Assembly (NCBI RefSeq): GCF_900129905.1
Contig: NZ_FQXG01000010.1
Location: forward strand, 62,001-126,000
Source of the DNA: Ferrimonas marina
Lineage (GTDB): Bacteria; Pseudomonadota; Gammaproteobacteria; Enterobacterales; Shewanellaceae
Direction of reading: 5' to 3'
DNA: 64,000 bases
Shown here: positions 9,970 to 18,588 of the stretch, one piece after another
Layout of the letters: each line of letters begins with the position of its first letter
Position numbering within the stretch: the stretch's first letter is position 1
Position numbers and translations under genes: made by a program
The notes under the pieces: generated by a model
What the model was told of the DNA's origin: nothing
The model's database searches: none
The model's input: the letters and a program-made list of their open reading frames with translations, nothing else

Positions 9970-9990
9970 TGGGTTAGAGGAATTAACCCA
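9970..9990. terminator. Small inverted repeat at the end of the heptosyltransferase gene
   Basis: TGGGTTA and TAACCCA separated by 7 bases, overlapping the last codons of the heptosyltransferase gene. The GTAGGGTGGGTTA wording resembles dispersed intergenic palindromes of many bacteria. There is no T-run, so a terminator role is only possible. Confidence 0.3.
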
Positions 9991-11056
9991 TAGCGGATAC
10001 TTTGTTGTCTGCCAGGGCCTGCAGCAGGGCGCGCTGCACCGGCTCAATGGCGATATCCGCCATCAGGGTCTTGCCTTTGGCGCGGGTGCCCCAGGGGATC
10101 TGAGCCAGCGATTTACCCTGCTGGGCCTCGACATGTTGGTCATAGCAGGACACCACGTAGTCCTGGCTCAGGTAGGGGCCGGTGCGGCCCGGATTGGAAT
10201 GGGCATAGAGACCCACCACCGGGGTGCCCTGGGTGACCGCCATGTGGGCCGGTCCGGTATCCGGTGCCAGCACCACCTGGGCTCGGCCCAACAGTGCCAG
10301 CAGCTGCTTCAGGCTGGTCTGACCGACCCGGTTATCCAGCGCCACCTCAGTGTGCTTCTGGATCGCCGCTGCCAGCTTTTGCTCCCGCTCTGTCGGACCA
10401 CCACAGAGCATCACCGACAAGCCAAGGCCGTGGGCAAAGTCCGCCATCGCCCCGTAGCGCTCCGGTAACCAATTGCGCTCCGCCTTGCTGGCGGCCGGGC
10501 AGATCACCAGGGTGGGCTGCTCAGCTGGAATGGCCGCTTCGGCGTAGCTGCGATCGGCTTCGCTGATGGGGATATGCCATTGCGGAGCGGTTTCGCTCAC
10601 CCCCAGGGTAGCGGCAAAGGCCATAAACCCATCGAGCACATGAGGCTCGGCCTGGGGCTGGATCTTGTGATTGGTGAACAGCCATTGCCCCTCCTTGGCC
10701 CGGTCGGCATCGAAGCCCACCTTGACCCTGGCACGGATCCCCAGGCTGGCTACCGAGGCCCGCAGCGCCACCTGCATATGCAGCAGCACATCGAAACGTC
10801 GGTCCTTGAGGCGACGCCAGAGGTCACCATAGGCCTTACGGCCCAGGCTCTTGTCGAATACCACCAGCTCCACCCCGGGCAATCCAGCCAGTAGCTGCGC
10901 TTCCACCTTGCCCACCACCCAGGTGATAGGGAGATCGGGATGGCGACGCTGGATCGCCTGCACCATGGCCACCGCGTGGCAGACGTCGCCGATGGCGGAC
11001 AGTCTCAGCACACAGAGGGATTGGGGCGCGGCCAGCAGGGTCTGTTTTTGCGACAT
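9983..11056 (-). CDS. Glycosyltransferase family 9 (LPS heptosyltransferase-like)
   Basis: A 357-residue GT-B enzyme of the WaaC/WaaF family, expected to add heptose to the LPS inner core. The N-terminal acceptor domain starts LCVLRLSAIGDVCHAVAMVQAI, with the family GD-x-x-H/L motif. The C-terminal ADP-heptose-binding part has VLAPDTGPAHMAVTQGTPVVGLY at about residues 255-277. The start is uncertain: no in-frame start has a good ribosome-binding site. I chose the ATG at 11056 because the conserved domain begins about 14 residues later; 11071 and 11164 are alternatives. It is divergent from the Kdo kinase gene. Confidence 0.88.
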   Translation of the reverse strand: MSQKQTLLAAPQSLCVLRLSAIGDVCHAVAMVQAIQRRHPDLPITWVVGKVEAQLLAGLPGVELVVFDKSLGRKAYGDLWRRLKDRRFDVLLHMQVALRASVASLGIRARVKVGFDADRAKEGQWLFTNHKIQPQAEPHVLDGFMAFAATLGVSETAPQWHIPISEADRSYAEAAIPAEQPTLVICPAASKAERNWLPERYGAMADFAHGLGLSVMLCGGPTEREQKLAAAIQKHTEVALDNRVGQTSLKQLLALLGRAQVVLAPDTGPAHMAVTQGTPVVGLYAHSNPGRTGPYLSQDYVVSCYDQHVEAQQGKSLAQIPWGTRAKGKTLMADIAIEPVQRALLQALADNKVSAMG

Positions 11057-11218
11057 AGAAGCGGGAACCATAGAGTTGTTCAGAGAGCGGATTGTAAACA
11101 ATCCCCGCGGCTTTAAGTAGTTGTCTATGGCGGCCCCAATCCGTGCCCAGGCTGCGCAGCTCAACTATTGGTGACAACTGGTATAAGATAGCCCGCTCAA
11201 CCAAGGACCCGTTCGACC

Positions 11219-11935
11219 ATGAAAACCCTCTCGGCGCCGCCCCATACCGTGTTCCTGGCCACCCAGATCCCCTCCAGCCACTTCTCTGTCGAGTGCTTTG
11301 ACCCCCAGTGGCTGAAGCAGCAAGGCTGGCTGACCGGCAGCTCAGACGATTCGGGCCGCAACCCCGCCTGGTTCTTCGCCCTGCAGGATGGCGAATGCGT
11401 GTTGCGTCATTATTGGCGCGGGGGCCTGCCGGGTAAGGTGCTGAAGGACAGCTTTCTGTTCACCGGCGTGGAGCGCAGCCGGCCCTACCGCGAGCTGGCA
11501 TTGATGGATTGGATGTTCCAGCAGGGGCTGCCGGTGGCCCAGCCGGTGGCGGCACGACTGAGCCGTTCAGGCCTGCGCTACCGGGCGGATCTCATCACCA
11601 TCAAGCTGCCTAACAGCCAGGACCTGGTGGGTGCATTGCAGCAGGGCAACCTGGGTAAGCGGGAGTGGCAGAAGATCGGCAAGATGATCGCCCGCTTCCA
11701 CGACGCCGGGGTCTACCACGCCGATCTCAACGCCCGCAATATCCTGCTCAGCGACGGCGACTACTACCTGATCGACTTTGACCGAGGCGAGCGCCGCCGC
11801 CCCCACAAGGGTTGGATGCAGTCCAATTTGGAGCGACTGAAGCGCTCTCTGGATAAGGAACTGGGCCGGGTTGAAGGGCTGAATTTCAAGCCAGAGCGCG
11901 ACTGGCCCGCCCTGGTCGAAGGCTACGTCGCCTAG
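11219..11935 (+). CDS. kdkA: 3-deoxy-D-manno-octulosonic acid (Kdo) kinase
   Basis: A 238-residue kinase that phosphorylates the Kdo residue of lipid A precursors in organisms with a single-Kdo core. The protein-kinase-like catalytic loop HADLNARNILL is at about residues 173-183 and the metal-binding DFD follows at about residue 195. RPYRELALMDWMFQQGLPVAQPVA fits the family N-lobe. It converges on waaA, the enzyme that makes its substrate. Confidence 0.92.
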   Translation: MKTLSAPPHTVFLATQIPSSHFSVECFDPQWLKQQGWLTGSSDDSGRNPAWFFALQDGECVLRHYWRGGLPGKVLKDSFLFTGVERSRPYRELALMDWMFQQGLPVAQPVAARLSRSGLRYRADLITIKLPNSQDLVGALQQGNLGKREWQKIGKMIARFHDAGVYHADLNARNILLSDGDYYLIDFDRGERRRPHKGWMQSNLERLKRSLDKELGRVEGLNFKPERDWPALVEGYVA

Positions 11936-11955
11936 GCGCTCAAGAGTTGAGTGCC
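11936..11955. terminator. Hairpin between convergent kdkA and waaA
   Basis: GGCGCTCAA pairs with TTGAGTGCC (9 bp with one G-U) around a GAG loop immediately after the kdkA stop. There is no clear T-run. It lies next to a 35-bp imperfect tandem duplication (11946-11980 and 11981-12015). Confidence 0.4.
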
Positions 11956-11974
11956 TGCTCCACGATGTGGGTGC

Positions 11975-13264
11975 TCAGGGGTTGAGCGCCTGCTCCGCCG
12001 TGTGGGCCTCCAATAGCTGCTCTGCCAGGTGGCATTGGCGCTGAGTGGAACCGCGATTGATCTCCACCACCCGCTGACCCAACTTACCCGTCGCCTTGGC
12101 CTGGCTTGGCAAGGACAACAGGTGCTCCACCTGGGCCGCCAGCTCCTCCTCGTTGGCCACCCGCTTCAGCGCCCCGGCGCGCACCAGGGTCTCGCCGATC
12201 TCGGCGAAATTGAAATCGTGCGGCCCCATCAGGATTGGCTTGGCCAGGGCGGCAGGCTCCAGTGGATTGTGGCCCCCCCGCGGGATCAGGCTGCCCCCGA
12301 CAAAGGCCACGTCCGCCATACCGTAAAGCTGGATCAGCTCGCCCATGGTGTCGCCGATCACCACCTGGGTCCCCTCGGACAGCGCGCCCTCGCTACGCCG
12401 TGCGGTGACAAAGCCCGCCGCCCGGGACAGCGCGAACGCCGCCTCAAACTGCTGCGGATGGCGCGGGACCAGCAGCAGCAACAGGTCCGGATGCAGCGCC
12501 AGCAATCGCCGATGAGCCGCCAGCATCACCTCGAATTCTCCGGGATGGGTCGAGCCGGCACACCAGACGCTGCGCTCGCCCAGCAGCTCACGCCGCTGTC
12601 GTTCGGTCTCGCCCATCGCCTCGGCGGAGACCGCGATATCGAATTTCAGGCTGCCGCAGACGGTGATCTTGGCCGGCTCCAGCCCCAGCATCATCATCCG
12701 CTCGCCATCCACCTCGTTTTGCATCGCCACCGCGTCCAGGCCATTGAGCAGCGGCTTGACCAGGCCAGGGAAGCGCAGATAGCCCCGGGCGGAGCGGGCG
12801 GACATGCGGGCATTAGCCAGCATCAGCTTGACCCCCTGGCGCTGAGCATGGTGTACCAGGTTGGGCCACAGCTCGGTTTCCATCAGGATCACCAGCTCCG
12901 GATTCAGCGCCTTGAGAAAGCGGCGGCTGAAGCCACTGAGATCCAATGGCAGGTAGCAGTGCTGCACCGAGTCCCCCAGGTGCTGACGCACCTGCTCCGA
13001 GCCGGAGGGGGTGGTGGTGGTCACGGTGATCAGCCTATCCGGATAGCGCTGCTGCAGCGCGCGGATCAGCGGCAGGGCTGCCAGTGTTTCCCCCATGGAG
13101 GCGCAATGCACCAGGATCCCGCCGCTGCGTTGCGGCTTGGTCCAGGCCAGCCGCTCGCCCCAGCGCTGCCGATAGGCCGGCTCCTTGCGGCTTCGCCACA
13201 ACAGGTACAGCAAAAACAGCGGCAGCAACAGCGTCACCAGCAAGGTGTAAAGGTATCGGTTCAT
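11975..13264 (-). CDS. waaA: 3-deoxy-D-manno-octulosonic acid transferase (Kdo transferase)
   Basis: A 429-residue inner-membrane GT-B enzyme that transfers Kdo from CMP-Kdo to lipid IVA. There is an N-terminal membrane anchor (residues 2-22), a conserved HCASMGE segment near residue 54, LMETELWPNL near residue 126, and the C-terminal donor domain VAFVGGSLIPRGGHNPLEPAA. The last codons lie within a short tandem duplication, so the extreme C-terminus may differ from relatives. With kdkA it argues for a phosphorylated single-Kdo inner core. Confidence 0.95.
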   Translation of the reverse strand: MNRYLYTLLVTLLLPLFLLYLLWRSRKEPAYRQRWGERLAWTKPQRSGGILVHCASMGETLAALPLIRALQQRYPDRLITVTTTTPSGSEQVRQHLGDSVQHCYLPLDLSGFSRRFLKALNPELVILMETELWPNLVHHAQRQGVKLMLANARMSARSARGYLRFPGLVKPLLNGLDAVAMQNEVDGERMMMLGLEPAKITVCGSLKFDIAVSAEAMGETERQRRELLGERSVWCAGSTHPGEFEVMLAAHRRLLALHPDLLLLLVPRHPQQFEAAFALSRAAGFVTARRSEGALSEGTQVVIGDTMGELIQLYGMADVAFVGGSLIPRGGHNPLEPAALAKPILMGPHDFNFAEIGETLVRAGALKRVANEEELAAQVEHLLSLPSQAKATGKLGQRVVEINRGSTQRQCHLAEQLLEAHTAEQALNP

Positions 13265-13378
13265 GGGCAGGAAATTGGCGAGTTTCGGCTGATGATAGGG
13301 AAGCCCCCGGGGGCTTTCAAATAAAAGCGGATGGGTGCTAACCTAGCGCACACCTTAGTTGCGACCCCTGTGTGGCGA

Positions 13379-14020
13379 ATGAAGACCAAAGAGCGCATCA
13401 TCCAAGCCAGCTGCGAGCTGTTCAATGAGCACGGTGAGCGGGCCATCACCACCAATCACATCGCCGCCCACCTGGGGATCAGCCCCGGCAACCTCTACTA
13501 CCACTTCCGCAATAAAGAGCAGATCATTAGGGCCATCTTTGCCCAGTATGAAGCCTACCTGGAAGAGGCCTACAACCTGCGCGAGCAGGGCGAGCCGGAA
13601 GACCTGATGCGCTACTACCTGGACAACATGTTCGAGGGGATGTGGCGCTTTCGCTTCCTCTACGCCAGCCTGTCAGACATCCTGGCCCGTGACCCGGAGC
13701 TGCACAAGCGCTACCTGGCAGCCCATCAAAAGGTGCTCACCTCGGCCATCCAGACCCTGCGTGCGCTGTGCGCCCAGGGCACCATGACCATCGCCGATGC
13801 CTACCTCGAGTCCTTCGCCGAGGGCATCAAGCTGGTAGTGACCCACTGGATCAGCCACCTCTACACCCAAAACCTGGATGAGCCCATCAACGAATCCATG
13901 GTTTATCAAGGCGTTGAGCAAGTGATGGCGCTGTTCCATGGCTACATCACTCCCCAGGGGCGGCCCCGTTTCGACGCCCTGGCTGCTCACTACCGCCAAC
14001 TGGCCCAACGGGCCGCCTGA
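13379..14020 (+). CDS. TetR/AcrR family transcriptional regulator
   Basis: A 213-residue regulator with an N-terminal helix-turn-helix (TNHIAAHLGISPGNLYYHFRNKEQII, about residues 24-49) and a helical ligand-binding domain. The ATG at 13379 follows GTGGCGA closely, and the KTKERIIQASCELFNEHG start is family-typical. It is divergent from waaA and in the same direction as kbl-tdh, with 128 bp between. A role in controlling kbl-tdh is possible, but I see no clear operator to support it. Confidence 0.9.
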   Translation: MKTKERIIQASCELFNEHGERAITTNHIAAHLGISPGNLYYHFRNKEQIIRAIFAQYEAYLEEAYNLREQGEPEDLMRYYLDNMFEGMWRFRFLYASLSDILARDPELHKRYLAAHQKVLTSAIQTLRALCAQGTMTIADAYLESFAEGIKLVVTHWISHLYTQNLDEPINESMVYQGVEQVMALFHGYITPQGRPRFDALAAHYRQLAQRAA

Positions 14021-14148
14021 GCCTCACCCTGGCGCTCCCGGCACGGGGGCGCTGGCGACATTTTCCTGCAACGGCTGAAACTTGCTCAAAGCCCCGCTAG
14101 AATGTGCGCCAATATCCTATCGACGACCCGGATTTTTCAGGAGACAGC

Positions 14149-15345
14149 ATGTCCACTTCCGCGTTTTACCAGCAGATCCGCGACCAGATTGACCAGGTCA
14201 AAGCGGACGGCCTCTACAAGAACGAGCGGATCATCACCTCCGCTCAGCAGGCCGCCATCCAGGTCGCCTCCGGCGACCAGGTGGTGAACTTTTGCGCCAA
14301 CAACTACCTGGGCCTGGCCAACCACCCGCAGCTGATCGAAGCTGCCAAGGATGGCCTGGACGATCACGGCTTCGGTATGGCCTCCGTGCGCTTTATCTGC
14401 GGTACCCAGGACATCCACAAGGAGCTGGAGCAGAAGCTGTCTGATTTCCTGGGGATGGAAGACACCATCCTCTACTCCTCCTGTTTCGACGCCAACGCCG
14501 GCCTGTTTGAGACCCTGCTGACCGCCGAAGACGCCATCATCTCCGACGCCCTTAACCACGCCTCCATCATCGACGGTGTGCGTCTGTGTAAGGCCAAGCG
14601 ATTCCGTTACGCCAACAACGACATGGCCGAGCTGGAAAACTGCCTCAAGCAGGCCAAAGAGGCCGGTGCCCGCCACATCCTGATCGCCACCGACGGCGTG
14701 TTCTCCATGGATGGCGTGATCGCCAACCTGGAAGCGGTCTGCGACCTGGCGGACAAGTACGGTGCCCTGGTGATGGTGGATGACTCCCACGCCGTTGGCT
14801 TTGTCGGCGAAGGCGGTCGCGGTACCCACGAGCACTGCAAGGTGATGGACCGGGTCGACATCATCACCGGTACCCTGGGCAAGGCTCTGGGTGGCGCTTC
14901 CGGTGGCTTCACCTCCGGCAAGAAGGAAGTGATCGACTGGCTGCGACAGCGCTCCCGTCCTTACCTGTTCTCCAACTCGCTGGCCCCGGCCATCGTCTCC
15001 GCCTCCATCCGCGTGCTGGAGATGATGAAAGGCGGCGATGCGCTGCGTGCCAAGCTGTGGGATAACGCCAACTACTTCCGCGAGAAGATGGGCGCTGCGG
15101 GCTTTGACCTGGCCGGTGCCGATCATGCCATCATCCCGGTGATGATCGGCGACGCTGCCCTGGCGGCCGAGTTTGCCGACCGTCTGCTGGCCGAAGGGAT
15201 CTACGTGGTGGGCTTCTCCTTCCCCGTGGTGCCCAAGGGCCAGGCCCGGATCCGCACCCAGATGTCCGCTGCCCACAGCCGCGCGCAACTGGATAAGGCG
15301 ATCGATGCCTTCACCCGCATCGGCAAAGAGCTGGGCATTATCTGA
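14149..15345 (+). CDS. kbl: 2-amino-3-ketobutyrate coenzyme A ligase (glycine C-acetyltransferase)
   Basis: A 398-residue PLP enzyme that splits 2-amino-3-ketobutyrate with CoA into glycine and acetyl-CoA, the second step of threonine catabolism. It has the alpha-oxoamine synthase features: [15 protein letters not shown] near residue 45, the cofactor-binding [16 protein letters not shown], and the PLP lysine in [12 protein letters not shown] near residue 244. The start at 14149 follows CAGGAGA. It is 9 bases from tdh and forms an operon with it. Confidence 0.97.
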   Translation: MSTSAFYQQIRDQIDQVKADGLYKNERIITSAQQAAIQVASGDQVVNFCANNYLGLANHPQLIEAAKDGLDDHGFGMASVRFICGTQDIHKELEQKLSDFLGMEDTILYSSCFDANAGLFETLLTAEDAIISDALNHASIIDGVRLCKAKRFRYANNDMAELENCLKQAKEAGARHILIATDGVFSMDGVIANLEAVCDLADKYGALVMVDDSHAVGFVGEGGRGTHEHCKVMDRVDIITGTLGKALGGASGGFTSGKKEVIDWLRQRSRPYLFSNSLAPAIVSASIRVLEMMKGGDALRAKLWDNANYFREKMGAAGFDLAGADHAIIPVMIGDAALAAEFADRLLAEGIYVVGFSFPVVPKGQARIRTQMSAAHSRAQLDKAIDAFTRIGKELGII

Positions 15346-15354
15346 GGAGCTGAC

Positions 15355-16380
15355 ATGAAAGCACTCTCCAAACTCCACCCTGAGAAGGGGATCTGGATGG
15401 TGGATGCGCCCACGCCTGAGATTGGCCATAACGACATCCTGATCAAGATCCGTAAAACCGCCATCTGCGGCACCGACATGCACATCTACCACTGGGACGA
15501 ATGGTCACAGAAGACCATTCCGGTGCCCATGGTAGTAGGCCACGAATACGTCGGTGAGGTGGTGCAAGTGGGCGCCGAGGTAAAAGGCTTTGCCATCGGA
15601 GACCGGGTCTCCGGTGAAGGTCACCTGGTCTGCGGTCACTGCCGCAACTGCCGTGGCGGCCGCACCCACCTGTGTCGCAATACCGTGGGGATCGGCGTCA
15701 ACCGTCCCGGCTCCTTCGCCGAGTACCTGGTGCTGCCGGCCTTCAACGCCTTCAAGATCCCGGACGACATCTCCGACGAACTGGCCGCGGTGTTCGACCC
15801 CTTCGGCAACGCCGTGCACACCGCATTGAGCTTCGATCTGGTGGGTGAGGACGTGCTGATCACCGGCGCGGGCCCCATCGGCATCATGGCGGCAGCGGTC
15901 GCCAAGCACGTCGGTGCCCGCCACGTGGTGATCACCGACGTTAACGAGTACCGCCTGGACCTGGCCCGAAAGATGGGCGCCACCCGTGCGGTCAACGTGG
16001 CCAACGAGAACCTCAGCGACGTGATGAACGAGCTGGGCATGACCGAAGGCTTCGACGTGGGCCTGGAGATGTCCGGTGTCCCCTCCGCCTTCAACGGCAT
16101 GCTGGAGGCGATGAACCACGGCGGCAAGATTGCGCTGCTGGGGATCCCGCCGGGAGACATGGGCATCGACTGGAACCAAGTGATCTTCAAAGGCCTAATC
16201 ATCAAAGGGATCTACGGTCGCGAGATGTTTGAGACCTGGTACAAGATGGCCAGCCTGCTGCAATCCGGCCTGGATATCAGCCCGATCATCACCCATCAGT
16301 TCTCCATCGACGAGTTCCAACAGGGCTTCGATGTGATGGGCTCCGGCCAGTCCGGCAAGGTGATCCTCAACTGGGATTAA
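15355..16380 (+). CDS. tdh: L-threonine 3-dehydrogenase
   Basis: A 341-residue zinc-dependent medium-chain dehydrogenase that oxidises threonine to 2-amino-3-ketobutyrate. The catalytic zinc region is [13 protein letters not shown] near residue 38. The structural zinc cysteines are in [15 protein letters not shown] (about residues 93-107), and the NAD fold includes [17 protein letters not shown] near residue 170. Second gene of the kbl-tdh operon. Confidence 0.97.
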   Translation: MKALSKLHPEKGIWMVDAPTPEIGHNDILIKIRKTAICGTDMHIYHWDEWSQKTIPVPMVVGHEYVGEVVQVGAEVKGFAIGDRVSGEGHLVCGHCRNCRGGRTHLCRNTVGIGVNRPGSFAEYLVLPAFNAFKIPDDISDELAAVFDPFGNAVHTALSFDLVGEDVLITGAGPIGIMAAAVAKHVGARHVVITDVNEYRLDLARKMGATRAVNVANENLSDVMNELGMTEGFDVGLEMSGVPSAFNGMLEAMNHGGKIALLGIPPGDMGIDWNQVIFKGLIIKGIYGREMFETWYKMASLLQSGLDISPIITHQFSIDEFQQGFDVMGSGQSGKVILNWD

Positions 16381-16401
16381 GCCCGCGGCTTTGCCTCTGA
16401 C

Positions 16402-16432
16402 AACGCCTTCCTCCGGGAAGGCGTTTTTGTTT
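16402..16432 (+). terminator. Rho-independent terminator of kbl-tdh
   Basis: A 10-bp stem AACGCCTTCC/GGAAGGCGTT closed by a TCCG (UNCG-type) tetraloop and followed by TTTTTGTTT. Confidence 0.9.
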
Positions 16433-16612
16433 CTGAGCGGCGCTGCTGGTGCCCTTTCCCCGCTCGACTCACTACGGATAAAAAACGATCAAAGCCTGTA
16501 TCGTCAAAGTGTTAGCCAGGTCGCTCTTTTTTACTTCAGCGTCGATAGGATCCCGTCGCACTGGCAGATCACAACGCCTTGCCCCCTAACATCGTGCAAC
16601 ACGGAGTCTACG

Positions 16613-17020
16613 ATGCAAAAAGCCCTACTCGCCGCCACCCTGCTGGCCCTCACCTCACCTCTGAGTGCCGCTACCCTGACCCTGCCTGAGGGTGCCACCC
16701 CGCTGGCCATCAACGGCCTGCCGATAAAAGACGCGGAGCAAACCCTGACGTTTGCCGAGGGCAAGCAGGTACTGAGCCTGCGCTATGAGCAGAGCTTCCG
16801 CCCGCTGTTCACCCCCAACCTGTACAGCACCCCCACCTGGCTGGTGAAGCTGTCACTGGAGCCGGGCCAGAGCTATCAGCTGGAGCTGGACGCACCGGAG
16901 CAGGCCAAACAGTGGCAAGCCTTCATGCAGGCGCCAGGCATGGTGGTGGTCGACAGCGAGGGCAATCGCCAGCCGGTGGAGCCCAAAACCGTCGAACAGT
17001 GGCTGGTGGAGCTGCTGTAA
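16613..17020 (+). CDS. DUF2057 (YccT-like) exported protein
   Basis: A 135-residue protein with a signal peptide (MQKALLAATLLALTSPLSAA), then TLTLPEGATPLAINGLPI, the hallmark opening of DUF2057, and a YSTPTWLVKL segment. Function is unknown and the location is presumably periplasmic. The start at 16613 has ACGGAG 7 bases upstream; the frame extends upstream, but the signal peptide fixes the start. It stands alone between two terminators. Confidence 0.82.
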   Translation: MQKALLAATLLALTSPLSAATLTLPEGATPLAINGLPIKDAEQTLTFAEGKQVLSLRYEQSFRPLFTPNLYSTPTWLVKLSLEPGQSYQLELDAPEQAKQWQAFMQAPGMVVVDSEGNRQPVEPKTVEQWLVELL

Positions 17021-17028
17021 GCTGAACG

Positions 17029-17053
17029 GCGCCTCCTTTGTGAGGCGCTTTTT
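17029..17053 (+). terminator. Rho-independent terminator of the DUF2057 gene
   Basis: A 7-bp stem GCGCCTC/GAGGCGC with a 6-base loop followed by TTTTT. Confidence 0.85.
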
Positions 17054-17120
17054 GTTCCCCCTTTTTGTTTCGCCCGTAGTGAGTCAGTAAACTGGAGCGA
17101 GACAGAAGAAGGGAACCTCC

Positions 17121-17450
17121 ATGAGCCAATACCAATGCCTGCCGTTGGCGCAGTTCGATGCCCTGGCGCAGCAGCCGGGTGTCCAGATCGTCGACATCCG
17201 CGATCCCAATGCCTTTGCCGCCGGCCACATCCCCGGCGCCGTCCATCTGCACAACGGCAACCTCGCTGACTACATCCTCAACGCCGAGTTTGAAGACCCG
17301 CTGGTGGTGGTGTGCTACCACGGCATCTCCAGTCAGGGCGCCGCCGGCTACCTGGCGGAGCAGGGCTTTGAGCAAGTCTACAGCCTGGATGGCGGCTATG
17401 AGGGTTGGGCCAAGGCCAAGGGCCTGTGGCCGCCGGGGCCGGCGCAATGA
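17121..17450 (+). CDS. glpE: Thiosulfate sulfurtransferase GlpE
   Basis: A 109-residue single-domain rhodanese that transfers sulfane sulfur from thiosulfate to cyanide or thiols such as thioredoxin. The active-site loop is CYHGISS, with the cysteine at residue 65 as in E. coli GlpE. IVDIRDPNAFAAGHIPGA is the conserved rhodanese N-terminal part. Its stop overlaps the start of glpG (ATGA), so the two are translationally coupled. Confidence 0.95.
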   Translation: MSQYQCLPLAQFDALAQQPGVQIVDIRDPNAFAAGHIPGAVHLHNGNLADYILNAEFEDPLVVVCYHGISSQGAAGYLAEQGFEQVYSLDGGYEGWAKAKGLWPPGPAQ

Positions 17451-18286
17451 TGGAGATCGGCGTACTGGGCGACCCCAGGGCCGGGCGTGCCCTGGCCGAT
17501 TACCTGATCGCCCAAGGCATCGAGGCGCAACTGCAAAGTGCCGAGGATGGCGTCGCCATCCTGGTGTCGTCGGAGCACTACCACCGTGGCCGGGAAGAGT
17601 ACGAGCGCTTCCTGCAGGACCCCTACAATCGACGCTACCTGGCTGCCTCCTGGGAGTCCGGCGAGGTTCCCCGCAAGGGCGACGCCCGGCTCGACTACGG
17701 CGCCCCGGGCCTGCAGTTTTTCCAATCGATCATTACCCAATCTGGCCCGCTGACCCTGTTCATCCTGGCGCTGTGCAGCGCCATCTGGCTGTTCTGGAAC
17801 ATGGGTTTTGCCGAGAACCTGTTTAACCTGCTGCGCTTCCCCACCAGTTGGGAGGCGATGAGCAGCGGCGAGGTATGGCGCTTCTTCACCCCGTCGCTGA
17901 TCCACTTCTCTGCCATGCACGTGGTGTTCAACCTGCTGTGGTGGTGGTACCTCGGTGGCCGCATCGAGCGGGACCGGGGCGTTGGTACCTTACTGATCCT
18001 GCTGTTGGTGGCCGGCACCCTGCCCAACCTGCTGCAGTTCGCCCTGGTCGGACCCAACTTCGGCGGCCTGTCCGGCGTGGTCTACGCGCTGGTGGGCTAC
18101 TGCTGGATCCACGGCCGGCTCAACCCCAGCTCGCCACTGGCACTGCCGCCAGCCTACGTCGGCTTCCTGCTGCTGTGGCTGGTCCTGGGCTTTATGGGCT
18201 TTATGAACATGGCCAACTATGCCCACCTGGGCGGCCTGTTGGTCGGGGTCGGACAGGCCCTGCTGGATGGGCGAAAACGGGCTTAA
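17447..18286 (+). CDS. glpG: Rhomboid intramembrane serine protease GlpG
   Basis: A 279-residue inner-membrane protease. A cytoplasmic N-terminal domain (about residues 1-85) precedes six predicted membrane segments. The catalytic Ser is in GLSGVVYALVGY (about Ser209) and the catalytic His in NYAHLGGLLVG (about His260). HVVFNLLWWWYLGGRIE carries the conserved His-Asn-x-x-x-Trp region. The ATG at 17447 overlaps the glpE stop. Confidence 0.95.
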   Translation: MMEIGVLGDPRAGRALADYLIAQGIEAQLQSAEDGVAILVSSEHYHRGREEYERFLQDPYNRRYLAASWESGEVPRKGDARLDYGAPGLQFFQSIITQSGPLTLFILALCSAIWLFWNMGFAENLFNLLRFPTSWEAMSSGEVWRFFTPSLIHFSAMHVVFNLLWWWYLGGRIERDRGVGTLLILLLVAGTLPNLLQFALVGPNFGGLSGVVYALVGYCWIHGRLNPSSPLALPPAYVGFLLLWLVLGFMGFMNMANYAHLGGLLVGVGQALLDGRKRA

Positions 18287-18332
18287 CCCCATAATTTTCA
18301 TGGCTATTACTGCCGTGAGGCCAGTGTAAGAG

Positions 18333-18360
18333 ATCGCCACCGCATGCCGGTGGCGATTTC
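18333..18360 (+). terminator. Probable terminator after glpEG
   Basis: A 10-bp stem ATCGCCACCG/CGGTGGCGAT with a 5-base loop; the T-run is short (TTT). The rest of the 300-bp gap to the next gene (18287-18588) shows no convincing gene or promoter. Confidence 0.6.
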
Positions 18361-18588
18361 GCTTATCCAGCGCAGAGATCCTTTGCCCTCACCCTCCCCT
18401 TCACGCCACCTTAGAGCTCTAATTTCCGCTGATTATCATTGGTTTATGCGCCATAAGCATGGATGGGAGGATGTCAGGGTATCGCTAACCCCAGAGCACA
18501 TCCGCGATTTGCCCAGCGGCAGGCTTGGCTAGATTTGGTTTAGGGCCGCACCAAGGAGGGTCGGCCTCGCCAATGCCAGGGAGGGCCT

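Noticed and set aside
14137-15492. 451-codon ORF antisense to kbl
   Set aside because: Shadow ORF caused by third-position GC bias in kbl and tdh.
18430-18445. Possible Fur box (GATTATCATT) upstream of the exporter operon
   Set aside because: Only one half of the 19-base palindrome is recognisable; no -35/-10 pair nearby to give it meaning.
18344-18532. 62-codon ORF before the HlyD-like gene, considered as an exporter cargo peptide
   Set aside because: No ribosome-binding site, no double-Gly motif (the nearest segment reads LPSG with wrong spacing), composition like non-coding DNA.
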